Shown here: positions 55,890 through 64,000 of the stretch, piece by piece | Layout of the letters: each line of letters starts with the position of its first letter | Position numbering within the stretch: the stretch's first letter is position 1 | NCBI RefSeq assembly: GCF_000368825.1 | Contig: NZ_KB849717.1 | Location: 1,339,601 to 1,403,600 of the forward strand | Direction of reading: 5' to 3' | Source: Acinetobacter ursingii DSM 16037 = CIP 107286 | GTDB lineage: Bacteria; Pseudomonadota; Gammaproteobacteria; Pseudomonadales; Moraxellaceae | Length of the DNA: 64,000 bases | Made by a program: the position numbers and the translations under genes | The notes under the pieces: generated by a model | Told to the model about the DNA's origin: nothing | The model's input: the letters and a program-made list of their open reading frames with translations, nothing else | The model's database searches: none

Positions 55890-58244
55890 TTACTTCGATC
55901 CTTTAATCCCTGCCTGCAATAACAATGCACCGAATCCACCAATTTTATTGTCTTGTGGTTTATCCTGTTTAGGACGTTGTGGTTTTTTCGCCTGATCATT
56001 TTGACGCGCCGCTTGCGGACGTTTAGCTTGTGGTTTACGTTCTTCGCGTTGCTCTTGTTGATCACGACGTGGTGGGCGCTGTGCTTTTACAGGAGGCTGT
56101 GAACCTTCAGGACGCATACTTAAATTGACACGATTGCGTTCAGCATCGACGGTGAGTACACGTACTTGTACAATTTGACCCGGTTTGACCACTTTATGTG
56201 GATCAGAAACAAATTCGTTGGCCAATTCAGAAATATGAACCAAACCATCCTGATGTACACCGACATCGACAAATGCGCCAAAGTTAGTGACATTCGTCAC
56301 CACACCTTCAAGCTGCATACCTTCAGTTAATTGTGCCACTTCAGTAATATCTTCACGGAATTTAGCCGTGCGGAATTCTGGACGCGGATCACGACCTGGT
56401 TTTTCAAGCTCTGCCAATACATCCTGAACGGTAGGTAAACCAAACTGGTCATCGACAAATTCATCCGCTTTAACTTGGCGAATAATTTCACTATTACCAA
56501 TAATATCTTTCACCGTGGTTGCTTTGGCTTCGACTATTCTTTCCACCAAACCATAACTTTCTGGATGTACCGCAGAGGCATCTAATGGCTCTGAACCATT
56601 CTGAATGCGCAAGAATCCTGCTGCCTGTTCAAAAGTACGTTCGCCTAAACGTGGCACTTTTTTCAAAGCTTGACGATTTTCAAACTGACCATTTTCTTTA
56701 CGATATTCAACAATCTGCTGGGCAATAGCTTTATTTAAACCTGCGATATAACCCAAAATTGCAGATGATGCAGTATTGACATCAACACCAACGGCGTTTA
56801 CACAATCCTCAACCACTGCGTCCAAGGTTTTAGCCAAACCTGTCTGGTTCACGTCATGTTGATATTGCCCCACACCAATCGATTTTGGATCGATCTTGAC
56901 CAGTTCAGCCAAAGGATCCTGCAAACGACGGGCAATCGAGACCGCACCACGAATGGAGACATCTAACTCTGGAAGTTCAGCCGCCGCCAATTCACTGGCT
57001 GAATACACCGAAGCACCCGCTTCGCTGACGCTAACCCGAGTCAGTTTGAGGTCAGGGTTTGCGGTCATCATTTCTGCAACCACCGCTTCTGTTTCACGGC
57101 TCGCCGTGCCATTGCCAATTGCAATCAAATCGACATTGTATTCACGGCACAAACGCGCCAATTCAGCGATCGAACCTTCTTTGTCTTCTTTAGGTGCAAA
57201 TGTATAAATGGTGCTATGTGCCAAGACATCGCCCGCATCACTCACTACCGCCAGTTTCACGCCAGTACGAATCCCAGGATCAACACCTAAAGTGGTACGA
57301 CCACCTGCTGGCGCAGACAAGAGTAAATGACGCAAGTTTTCAGCAAAAACCTCCATTGCTTCTGCTTCAGCAGCAAGACGCTTTTCAGTCAGCAACGAAT
57401 GTTCAATTTGTGGACGGATTTTACCCAACCAGAATAATTTAGCCGTTTGCTTTAAAAAATCCTGACGTGCTTGGGGCTGAATTTGTTCAAGACTATATTC
57501 AGTTTCAATTTGCGCCAATGGTGCTTCATCTTCACCATCGACTTTTAAGCCCAGTACATTTTCCTGACGACCACGGAGCATCGCCAATAAACGATGCGAT
57601 GGGACTTTATTTAGGTTTTCAGAAAACTCAAAATAGTCACGGAATTTTTTACCGACTTCTTTTTTCTCATCAGACGCCACCGAACTTTTCAAAATCGCAG
57701 TTTTTGCAAAGAGTGCTTTGAGCGCTGTGGTTAAAGCAATGTTTTGTGCCCATTCATCAATGATAATATGCTGTACCGCATCTAGTTGACTTTCAACATC
57801 TGGATAGTCTTCATGACTAAATCCTGCTAAAGCCTCTACAGGTTCAACATTTTCATTTCGGATTTTTTCTGCGGCAGGACCCAGACCCGCTTCTTTTGCT
57901 TTAAACGACTTACTGGTACGTTTTGGTCGATACGGCGCGTAGATTTCTTCTAGCGCATTTTTGGTTTCAGCCGCATTGACCCGTGCCAACAAATCTTCTG
58001 AAAGTTTGTCTTGTTCTTTTAATGATTCGATGACTTTTTCACGGCGCTCATATAAATCACGCAAATAAGCCAAGCGGGTATCTAACTGGCGCAGTTGTGT
58101 ATCATCTAAACCCTGCGTTACTTCTTTACGGTAACGTGCAATAAATGGAACGCTCGCACCTTCATCAATTAAACGAATGGCAGCTTCTACTTGGTTTGGA
58201 CGTACGGCAAGTTCGCTTGCCAACTGCTGAACTAAGTCAGTCAT
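55890..58244 (-). CDS. tex: Tex family RNA-binding protein
   Basis: A 784-residue nucleic-acid-binding protein related to eukaryotic Spt6, linked to transcription. Domains in order: an N-terminal helix-turn-helix-like region, a YqgF-like RNase H fold (TTLGVDPGIRTGVKLAVV), two helix-hairpin-helix motifs (VDVNTASSAILGYIAGLNK, KKVPRLGERTFEQAAGFLRI), and an S1 domain near residues 635-705 (LEGVVTNVTNFGAFVDVGVH). The tail is rich in Arg, Gln, Lys and Pro. The ATG at 58244 matches the usual MTDLVQQLA start; the frame is open 12 codons further. Confidence 0.95.
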   Translation of the reverse strand: MTDLVQQLASELAVRPNQVEAAIRLIDEGASVPFIARYRKEVTQGLDDTQLRQLDTRLAYLRDLYERREKVIESLKEQDKLSEDLLARVNAAETKNALEEIYAPYRPKRTSKSFKAKEAGLGPAAEKIRNENVEPVEALAGFSHEDYPDVESQLDAVQHIIIDEWAQNIALTTALKALFAKTAILKSSVASDEKKEVGKKFRDYFEFSENLNKVPSHRLLAMLRGRQENVLGLKVDGEDEAPLAQIETEYSLEQIQPQARQDFLKQTAKLFWLGKIRPQIEHSLLTEKRLAAEAEAMEVFAENLRHLLLSAPAGGRTTLGVDPGIRTGVKLAVVSDAGDVLAHSTIYTFAPKEDKEGSIAELARLCREYNVDLIAIGNGTASRETEAVVAEMMTANPDLKLTRVSVSEAGASVYSASELAAAELPELDVSIRGAVSIARRLQDPLAELVKIDPKSIGVGQYQHDVNQTGLAKTLDAVVEDCVNAVGVDVNTASSAILGYIAGLNKAIAQQIVEYRKENGQFENRQALKKVPRLGERTFEQAAGFLRIQNGSEPLDASAVHPESYGLVERIVEAKATTVKDIIGNSEIIRQVKADEFVDDQFGLPTVQDVLAELEKPGRDPRPEFRTAKFREDITEVAQLTEGMQLEGVVTNVTNFGAFVDVGVHQDGLVHISELANEFVSDPHKVVKPGQIVQVRVLTVDAERNRVNLSMRPEGSQPPVKAQRPPRRDQQEQREERKPQAKRPQAARQNDQAKKPQRPKQDKPQDNKIGGFGALLLQAGIKGSK

Positions 58245-58824
58245 CGTATTTGATTCCACAAGGCTAAAGTTTAAAAGCAATGATTATAAAGACCGAGACT
58301 ATAAAATCCACAATTGTTTTGCGTATTAAAAACGAAATTTTGAATCAAACCTGTGTTTTTTTCAATTTTTAGACATTTTTATTTGATCTGGTTCAAGCTT
58401 TAGCCTAGACAGTCACATTTTTCCTAAACTTATTTACTCAAATCAAATGCTCAACGCTTCTGCCAATCCCATTGCAGTGAAAATGAAGAGTTATGTTTTT
58501 TGCAAACGCGCATTTATATATTTGCATCATGCACAGCATCAATGCTTTTCCCCACAACAAATAAACTAAAAATGATTAAATTTAATTGAACAAACAAGGA
58601 TTTAATCAAAAAAATGACACATCTCGCATGCTAAAATCACCTTAACCTAAAGCTGCAAACTTCAAGTACCGCAAAATCGCTTTAACATGTTGTTTTTTGG
58701 TTTCAAATCACGCGGAAAATTGTAATTTTGAGCAAATTGATACATAGTCTTAAACAGACTATCCGCATTATACTGCAATGATCCAATAAGCTATAAATAT
58801 TGACTTAAATTAAGGGAGTACATC
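58245..58824. promoter_or_regulatory. Long divergent region between tex and ompR
   Basis: About 580 bases without a credible gene. Next to ompR it has a perfect inverted repeat ATAGTCT (58744-58750) / AGACTAT (58756-58762), then TATACT (58769-58774) as a likely -10 box. The repeat covers the -35 position and could be an operator. The remainder is AT-rich with no other structure I can see. Confidence 0.5.
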
Positions 58825-59589
58825 ATGAGTTTAGTTGTACCTGCTGAAAATAATGAAGCTGTACAAAACGAAACCGACCGTGTCGAACGCATTTTGGTGG
58901 TCGATGATGATGTGCGTTTACGCACCCTTTTACAACGGTTCTTGGAAGATAAAGGTTTTGTGGTCAAAACCGCACACGATGCCACTCAAATGGATCGCTT
59001 GTTACAACGAGAATTATTTTCATTGATTGTGTTAGATTTCATGTTACCTGTCGAAGATGGCTTAAGTATCTGTCGCCGTTTACGCCAGTCCAATATTGAT
59101 ACACCCATTATTATGCTGACTGCACGGGGCAGCGACTCAGACCGTATCGCAGGTCTGGAAGCAGGTGCCGATGATTATCTACCGAAACCCTTTAATCCAA
59201 ACGAATTACTAGCTCGTATTCGTGCGGTATTGCGCCGTCAAGTGCGTGAAGTTCCAGGTGCGCCCAGCCAGCAAATGGAAGTGGTCAGTTTTGGCCCGTG
59301 GTCTCTGGATTTATCAACGCGCACCCTGACCCGTGAAGGTCAAGTCGTCACTTTAACGACAGGTGAATTTGCCGTCCTCAAAGCTTTGGTACAGCATCCA
59401 CGTGAACCTTTAACGCGCGATAAACTCATGAATCTGGCGCGTGGTCGTGAATGGGGAGCAATGGAACGTTCAATCGATGTACAGGTTTCGCGTTTACGTC
59501 GTTTAATTGAAGAAAATCCAGCTCGTGCACGTTATATTCAAACTGTTTGGGGCATTGGTTATGTCTTTGTACCAGATGGTGCTGAATAA
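58825..59589 (+). CDS. ompR: DNA-binding response regulator OmpR
   Basis: A 254-residue response regulator. Its receiver domain has the acidic pair DDD near 27-29, the phosphoacceptor Asp71 (IVLDFMLPVEDG), MLTARG and LPKPF. A winged-helix domain follows (about 150-245) with REPLTRDKLMNLARGREW, the OmpR pattern, and RRLIEENPARARYIQTVWGIGYVF. An N-terminal extension of about 20 residues precedes the usual start. GGGAG sits upstream of the ATG. It is cotranscribed with envZ, with a 22-base gap. Confidence 0.95.
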   Translation: MSLVVPAENNEAVQNETDRVERILVVDDDVRLRTLLQRFLEDKGFVVKTAHDATQMDRLLQRELFSLIVLDFMLPVEDGLSICRRLRQSNIDTPIIMLTARGSDSDRIAGLEAGADDYLPKPFNPNELLARIRAVLRRQVREVPGAPSQQMEVVSFGPWSLDLSTRTLTREGQVVTLTTGEFAVLKALVQHPREPLTRDKLMNLARGREWGAMERSIDVQVSRLRRLIEENPARARYIQTVWGIGYVFVPDGAE

Positions 59590-59611
59590 GTTGGCACTGT
59601 AGGGTAATGCA

Positions 59612-61069
59612 TTGAAGCTCGATCCCGTTAATCCACAGGACTATACCGATTTTGTTGCCTACTCAGAGCGTAAACGCACGCGCTGGGAACGCTTTCTCGA
59701 CAAAATAAAACCACGCTCTGCTGCAATGCGTACGGCAGTGCTGGTGGTTTTTGTGGTGATTTTTAGTCTGGTCATGTCACTGTGGTTTTTCTGGCGAACG
59801 CTTTATTTACCTGAAATTCAGCAACATGCCCGTTATCTCGCGGTTGAACTGGAACTGGTCAATAATCCTGATATTCGAATATTTCATCGTAATAATGAAG
59901 TCGATATCGATACTTGGCTCAAAAATCGGATCGGGATTGAATACATCACCAATCCCAAAGAATATCCCAATGTCCGCGATAAAGTCATTGCAGATTTCTT
60001 CACCAATAATGTCGAAGATAAACTGGCCAAAGAGCTAAATGTTAAAGATGTAACCGTCTATTTTCAGTTCAAACCCAGCCCGCGTATCTGGATTCAAACA
60101 CCAGAAATGAAAGGCAACTGGGTGCGTGAACCGCTTAAAACCTATGCCAATTATAGCCCTGAGCTTATTTTTGGTTGGTTATTGGGGGTTCCTATTATTG
60201 CCTGCATCATTATTTTAACCCTTGTGCGTCAGTTAAACCGCCCATTACGTCGTTTACAAAATGCCGCCAATGAATATAGTAAAACAGGTAAAGCGCCCTA
60301 TCTGGAAACCAATCATGGCCCGCAGGAAATCCGTGAAGTGAATCAGGCGTTTAATCATATGATTTATACGCTTGAACAAACTGAACGCGATCGCCGCATT
60401 ATGTTGGCGGGTATTTCTCATGATTTGCGTACTCCCCTGACCCGTATCCGTTTAACCGCAGAAATGCTGCCCGATGAATTTTTCCGGGAAGGTTTAATCT
60501 ATGATGTCGATGATATGGATGCGATTTTAAATCAGTTCATTTCTTATATGCGTGATGGATCAGATGAAGAACTGCGCGAAACCAATATTAATATCTTATT
60601 ACAAGAATTGGTGGTGCAATTTAAACCACTGGATATTCGTTTTGAGGCACAGGATGTTCCGATTATTCCTGCACGTAGCCTTTCTTTAAAAAGACTGATT
60701 GCCAATTTGATTAATAATGCCAAACGTTATGGTGCGGAACCGATTGAACTGAGTGCCCATGTTGAAAATGAACATATTTTAATCAGCGTTGCAGATCATG
60801 GAGAAGGCATTCCAGAAGATCAGATTGATGACTTGATGCAGCCTTTTGTTCGGGGAAATGCAGCACGTACCGTACAAGGAAGCGGGTTGGGACTGTCGAT
60901 CGTGAAACGAATTGTGGATATTCATCAGGGTGAATTACTGATTCATAATCGCCCAGAAGGAGGACTTGAAGCCATCATTTCACTGCCTCTACCTAAACAT
61001 TTGCAAGATGACACAGCATCGGTCAATCCACTTAATAAAATTAAGCAAAGCCTCACCGAACGCTTCTAA
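59612..61069 (+). CDS. envZ: Sensor histidine kinase EnvZ
   Basis: A 485-residue inner-membrane sensor that phosphorylates OmpR. Helices are at about 40-62 and 185-205 around a periplasmic domain of some 120 residues. A HAMP domain follows, then the H box AGISHDLRTPLTRIRL (His270), the N box LINNAKRYG and G boxes (DHGEGIPEDQ, GSGLGLSIVKRI). The start appears to be TTG at 59612 with AGGG upstream; no suitable ATG exists before the first membrane helix. The signal sensed is not shown by the sequence. Confidence 0.94.
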   Translation: MKLDPVNPQDYTDFVAYSERKRTRWERFLDKIKPRSAAMRTAVLVVFVVIFSLVMSLWFFWRTLYLPEIQQHARYLAVELELVNNPDIRIFHRNNEVDIDTWLKNRIGIEYITNPKEYPNVRDKVIADFFTNNVEDKLAKELNVKDVTVYFQFKPSPRIWIQTPEMKGNWVREPLKTYANYSPELIFGWLLGVPIIACIIILTLVRQLNRPLRRLQNAANEYSKTGKAPYLETNHGPQEIREVNQAFNHMIYTLEQTERDRRIMLAGISHDLRTPLTRIRLTAEMLPDEFFREGLIYDVDDMDAILNQFISYMRDGSDEELRETNINILLQELVVQFKPLDIRFEAQDVPIIPARSLSLKRLIANLINNAKRYGAEPIELSAHVENEHILISVADHGEGIPEDQIDDLMQPFVRGNAARTVQGSGLGLSIVKRIVDIHQGELLIHNRPEGGLEAIISLPLPKHLQDDTASVNPLNKIKQSLTERF

Positions 61070-61276
61070 TACTTTTGTCTAAAAAAACAACAAACAAATG
61101 ATGCAGATCATTAATCGATCAATTTTTATCTTAGTATAATCAAACAGTTAAAAACATCATTAATATTTATACCCACATTTATTATAAAAATTAGACCTTA
61201 GCCTAACATGCCTCCATATCGCTTGTAGAGTAGGTACAATCCCCTCCTATGTAATCCACAAGATTGAGAGTAAGCC

Positions 61277-62791
61277 ATGTCTTTAGATCGTATCCGATTA
61301 GCCTCCCTTCATGACAAAGTCATCAGCGCAGATCAAGCCGCTGAGTTTATCCAAGACGGTATGACAGTCGGTATGAGTGGTTTTACTCGCGCTGGTGAAG
61401 CCAAAGCGGTTCCGCAAGCACTGGTTCATCGTGCTAAAGCCAATCCTTTAAAAATTACCTTAATCACGGGTGCAAGTTTAGGTAACGATCTAGACAAACA
61501 GTTGACCGAAGCTGGTGTTTTAGCGCGTCGTTTGCCTTTCCAAGTGGATAACACATTACGTCGTGCCATCAATAATGGCGAAGTGATGTTTATCGATCAG
61601 CATTTGTCTGAAACTGTTGAACAAATGCGTAACTTACAATTAAAACGTCCTGATGTAGCGGTGATTGAAGCGATTGCAATTACTGAAGATGGTGGCATTA
61701 TTCCAACAACATCAGTCGGTAACTCTGCCAGCTTTGCGATTTTTGCGGAAAAAGTCATTGTTGAAATCAATACCTCTTTAAGCGAAGCTTTTGAAGGTCT
61801 ACACGATATTTATATTCCAACTTATCGTCCTACGCGTCAGCCTATTCCGTTGACCAAAGTCGATGAACGTATTGGTACTACTGCCATTCAAATTGATCCA
61901 GCGAAAATTGTCGGGATCGTATTTAATGACACCGCAGATTCACCATCAACCGTCACTTTACCTGATGATGAAACGCAAGGGATTGCCAATCACCTGATTG
62001 CCTTCTTTGAAAAAGAAGTTGCAGAAGGTCGTTTACCTACAAATCTGGGTCCATTACAAGCAGGGATTGGCTCAATTGCCAATGCGGTACTGACAGGTCT
62101 AAAAGATTCAAACTTTGAAGATTTGGTCATGTATTCAGAAGTATTACAAGACTGTACCTTTGAACTAATTGATGCAGGAAAAATGAAATTTGCATCAGGT
62201 AGTTCAATCACCCTTTCTGCAAAATGTGGTGAAAAAGTCTTTGGTAATATTGAAGCCTATAAAGATAAACTGGTATTACGTCCTCAGGAAATCTCGAATC
62301 ACCCAGAATTGGTACGCCGTTTGGGGATTATCGGGATCAATACTGCACTTGAATTTGACATTTACGGCAACGTGAACTCAACTCATGTTTGCGGTACCAA
62401 AATGATGAACGGTATTGGCGGTTCAGGTGACTTTGCCCGTAATGCGCATTTGGCTATTTTTGTAACCAAGTCGATTGCCAAAGGTGGTGACATTTCTTCA
62501 ATCGTACCGATGGTATCGCATGTGGATCATAGTGAGCACGATGTCGATATTTTAGTCACTGAGCAAGGGCTAGCAGACTTACGTGGACTTGCACCTCGTG
62601 AGCGTGCGCGTGTGATTATTGACAATTGTGTCCATCCACTTTATCAGGGCGCTTTAAACGATTACTTCGATCGTGCCTGTGCCAAAGGTGGTCATACACC
62701 GCATCTACTACGCGAAGCGTTGTCATGGCATGCAAATTTTGAAGAAACTGGTCATATGCTGGTGACAGAAGCTCAAGCCAAATCTGCTTAA
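61277..62791 (+). CDS. Acetyl-CoA hydrolase/succinyl-CoA:acetate CoA-transferase family protein
   Basis: A 504-residue CoA transferase of the Cat1/AarC family, which moves CoA between carboxylic acids such as succinate, acetate and propionate. Motifs: GMTVGMSGFTRAGEAKAVP near 28-46, GNSASFAIFAEKVIVEIN, the region with the catalytic Glu (LVMYSEVLQDC near 278-288), and GIGGSGDFARNAHLAIF, GLADLRGLAPRERA. GAGAGTAAGCC lies before the ATG. The exact substrates cannot be assigned; family members include succinyl-CoA:acetate and propionyl-CoA:succinate enzymes. Monocistronic with a strong terminator. Confidence 0.9.
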   Translation: MSLDRIRLASLHDKVISADQAAEFIQDGMTVGMSGFTRAGEAKAVPQALVHRAKANPLKITLITGASLGNDLDKQLTEAGVLARRLPFQVDNTLRRAINNGEVMFIDQHLSETVEQMRNLQLKRPDVAVIEAIAITEDGGIIPTTSVGNSASFAIFAEKVIVEINTSLSEAFEGLHDIYIPTYRPTRQPIPLTKVDERIGTTAIQIDPAKIVGIVFNDTADSPSTVTLPDDETQGIANHLIAFFEKEVAEGRLPTNLGPLQAGIGSIANAVLTGLKDSNFEDLVMYSEVLQDCTFELIDAGKMKFASGSSITLSAKCGEKVFGNIEAYKDKLVLRPQEISNHPELVRRLGIIGINTALEFDIYGNVNSTHVCGTKMMNGIGGSGDFARNAHLAIFVTKSIAKGGDISSIVPMVSHVDHSEHDVDILVTEQGLADLRGLAPRERARVIIDNCVHPLYQGALNDYFDRACAKGGHTPHLLREALSWHANFEETGHMLVTEAQAKSA

Positions 62792-62823
62792 CTTTTAGCA
62801 TCCACACTTACAGCTTTCACCTT

Positions 62824-62861
62824 TTAAAAAAGCACCCGACTGCCCTTGGGTGCTTTTTTAT
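62824..62861 (+). terminator. Terminator of the CoA-transferase gene
   Basis: A 12-bp stem (AAAAAAGCACCC 62826-62837 with GGGTGCTTTTTT 62848-62859) with a 10-base loop and T-run. Confidence 0.92.
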
Positions 62862-62939
62862 GGCTGTATGAGAAGCAGACTTATCAAATGGACAATTTTC
62901 GATTATCTTTAAGCAAGACAATAACAAGTAGAAAATTCC

Positions 62940-63359
62940 ATGTTTATGATTCGCCAGTTTATTCAGTCCGATCTAGATGACGTGATTCATCTTTGGGAAA
63001 TTTGTGGGCTGACTCGCCCATGGAACAATCCCGAGCTGGATATTTTTCGTAAACTGGTTCAGCAGGATGATCTATTTTTAGTGGCCATAAAAGATGAACA
63101 ACTAATTGCTGTATTAATGGGGGGTTATGACGGACATCGTGGCTGGATGAATTATTTGGCAGTACATCCGCAACATCAGCGTTTAGGTATTGCGACTGCA
63201 TTGGTTCAACAGTTGGAAAAACGTCTCATTGCACGCGGTTGCCCTAAACTTCAATTATTGGTTCGTCAGGATAATCTTGATGTCCAAACTTTCTACGAAG
63301 AACTCGGTTATGAAGAAGTGGATGTGGTGTGTATGGGCAAACGTCTGATTCAGGACTAA
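62940..63359 (+). CDS. ypeA: GNAT family acetyltransferase, YpeA-like
   Basis: A 139-residue N-acetyltransferase fold close to E. coli YpeA: IHLWEICGLTRPWNNPELDI, LMGGYDGHRGWMNYLAVHPQ and the acetyl-CoA loop HQRLGIATALVQQLEKRLIA. The substrate is unknown. An ATG two codons later (62946) is an alternative start. It stands alone. Confidence 0.9.
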   Translation: MFMIRQFIQSDLDDVIHLWEICGLTRPWNNPELDIFRKLVQQDDLFLVAIKDEQLIAVLMGGYDGHRGWMNYLAVHPQHQRLGIATALVQQLEKRLIARGCPKLQLLVRQDNLDVQTFYEELGYEEVDVVCMGKRLIQD

Positions 63360-63494
63360 ATGAGATCTTGCTTTAGTGCAATGAAAGTGCTCAAGGTTTA
63401 AATGCCAAATAAATATCGATGATATGACAATTAATCTAGCAATAGTCTGATTAAAATTGAATCTGAATGATGATTCATCAGGGGGATTCAAACA

Positions 63495-63923
63495 ATGAAG
63501 ATAAAACTATTAGGTTGTGCGATGCTTGCTCTTACTGCATCCAATTTTGTTCAGGCTGAAGTCAATACCAAACCATTTACCACGACAGAACTGAAAGCAT
63601 TAAGCTGTACTGATCTAAGTGTTGAAAAAGCCAATGCCAAACGAGAGCTTGCAGCCGCTGAAAGAAACATCACCAACATTCAAACGGATACGCCAAACAA
63701 AACCATCAGTAAATGGGCGGGTGTTGCAGGTGGAGCGCTCAGTGCTTTTGGTGGAAAATCTGAACATGCAGCTAAAGCCAAAGATATGGCAAACAATTTG
63801 GCTGGTTCAGAAGACACTTCAGATGAAAACAATCTAAAACTACAGCAAGCCCTGAAAAATAAGGCTCAAACTAATATTGAAAATATCGAGACTTATCAAA
63901 AAAGTAAAAAATGTAAAATTTAA
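63495..63923 (+). CDS. Small exported protein of unknown function
   Basis: A 142-residue protein with a signal peptide (MKIKLLGCAMLALTASNFVQA, cleavage after VQA) and two cysteines in the mature part (Cys38 and near the end), which could form a disulfide. The middle is helical and charged, with a Gly-rich hydrophobic bit (WAGVAGGALSAFGG). CAGGGGGATTC precedes the ATG. No family is recognised. It is likely periplasmic. Confidence 0.75.
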   Translation: MKIKLLGCAMLALTASNFVQAEVNTKPFTTTELKALSCTDLSVEKANAKRELAAAERNITNIQTDTPNKTISKWAGVAGGALSAFGGKSEHAAKAKDMANNLAGSEDTSDENNLKLQQALKNKAQTNIENIETYQKSKKCKI

Positions 63924-63966
63924 ATTTTAAAAATCTCGAAAATCATAAGAATGATGAGTTTTCAGC

Positions 63967-63995
63967 GCCAGATCTCAATGATCTGGCTTTTTTTA
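63967..63995 (+). terminator. Terminator at the right edge
   Basis: An 8-bp perfect stem (GCCAGATC 63967-63974 with GATCTGGC 63980-63987), 5-base loop, followed by seven T. It ends the small exported-protein gene. Confidence 0.92.
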
Positions 63996-64000
63996 TGTCT

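Overview
The window looks like a chromosomal segment of an Acinetobacter species. The sequence is AT-rich, and the gene neighbourhoods are those of that genus: pilMNOPQ-aroK-aroB-SPOR-gltBD, a short rsmH-ftsL-ftsI-murE-murF-mraY cell-wall cluster, and an acyl-CoA reductase very close to Acr1 of Acinetobacter. Almost everything is ordinary core genome. I see no prophage, insertion sequence, CRISPR array or rRNA. The species cannot be fixed from sequence reading alone.

Layout. 1-1.2 kb: the edge of an exported protein and a lipoprotein. 1.3-6.1 kb: a type IV pilin (ComP/PilA-like) with a sigma54-like promoter, followed by two paralogous PglL-type O-oligosaccharyltransferases with a TfpZ-type pilin accessory gene between them. 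6.2-8.5 kb: a LemA-TPM-TPM operon. 8.6-10.3 kb: a PF10118-type metal hydrolase and a deletion scar where the remains of an SDR gene and a divergent LysR gene meet. 10.3-16.3 kb: glutamate synthase gltB-gltD. 16.7-24.4 kb: pilM-N-O-P-Q, aroK, aroB and a SPOR-domain gene, one long minus-strand operon. 24.6-27.1 kb: PBP1A. 27.2-35.2 kb: rlmA-like methyltransferase and the truncated dcw cluster. 35.5-36.5 kb: sulfate-binding protein.

36.9-39.5 kb: a small exported protein, gltX, tRNA-Ala(GGC), tRNA-Glu(TTC) and a zinc-ribbon membrane protein. 39.5-46.9 kb: a cobalt-zinc-cadmium efflux block (czcI, czcC, czcB, czcA and czcD). 47.1-49.3 kb: Sel1-repeat protein and ettA. 49.5-52.8 kb: poxB and a divergent metY-like gene. 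53.1-54.0 kb: acr1, the fatty acyl-CoA reductase of wax-ester synthesis. 54.2-55.8 kb: a DUF2167 protein and an unrecognised membrane protein. 55.9-58.2 kb: tex. 58.8-61.1 kb: ompR-envZ. 61.3-64.0 kb: an acetyl/succinyl-CoA:CoA transferase, a YpeA-type acetyltransferase and a small exported protein.

How the genes work together. Pilin, its putative glycosyltransferases and the PilMNOPQ alignment/secretin complex all serve the type IV pilus, which in this genus carries twitching and natural transformation. The dcw genes, PBP1A and the SPOR protein serve peptidoglycan synthesis and division. PoxB and the CoA transferase both bear on acetate metabolism, and GltBD on nitrogen assimilation. The most unusual items are the paired oligosaccharyltransferases around TfpZ, the SDR/LysR deletion scar, the uncharacterised DUF2167/membrane-protein pair, and inverted repeats in the promoter regions of ompR and between poxB and metY.
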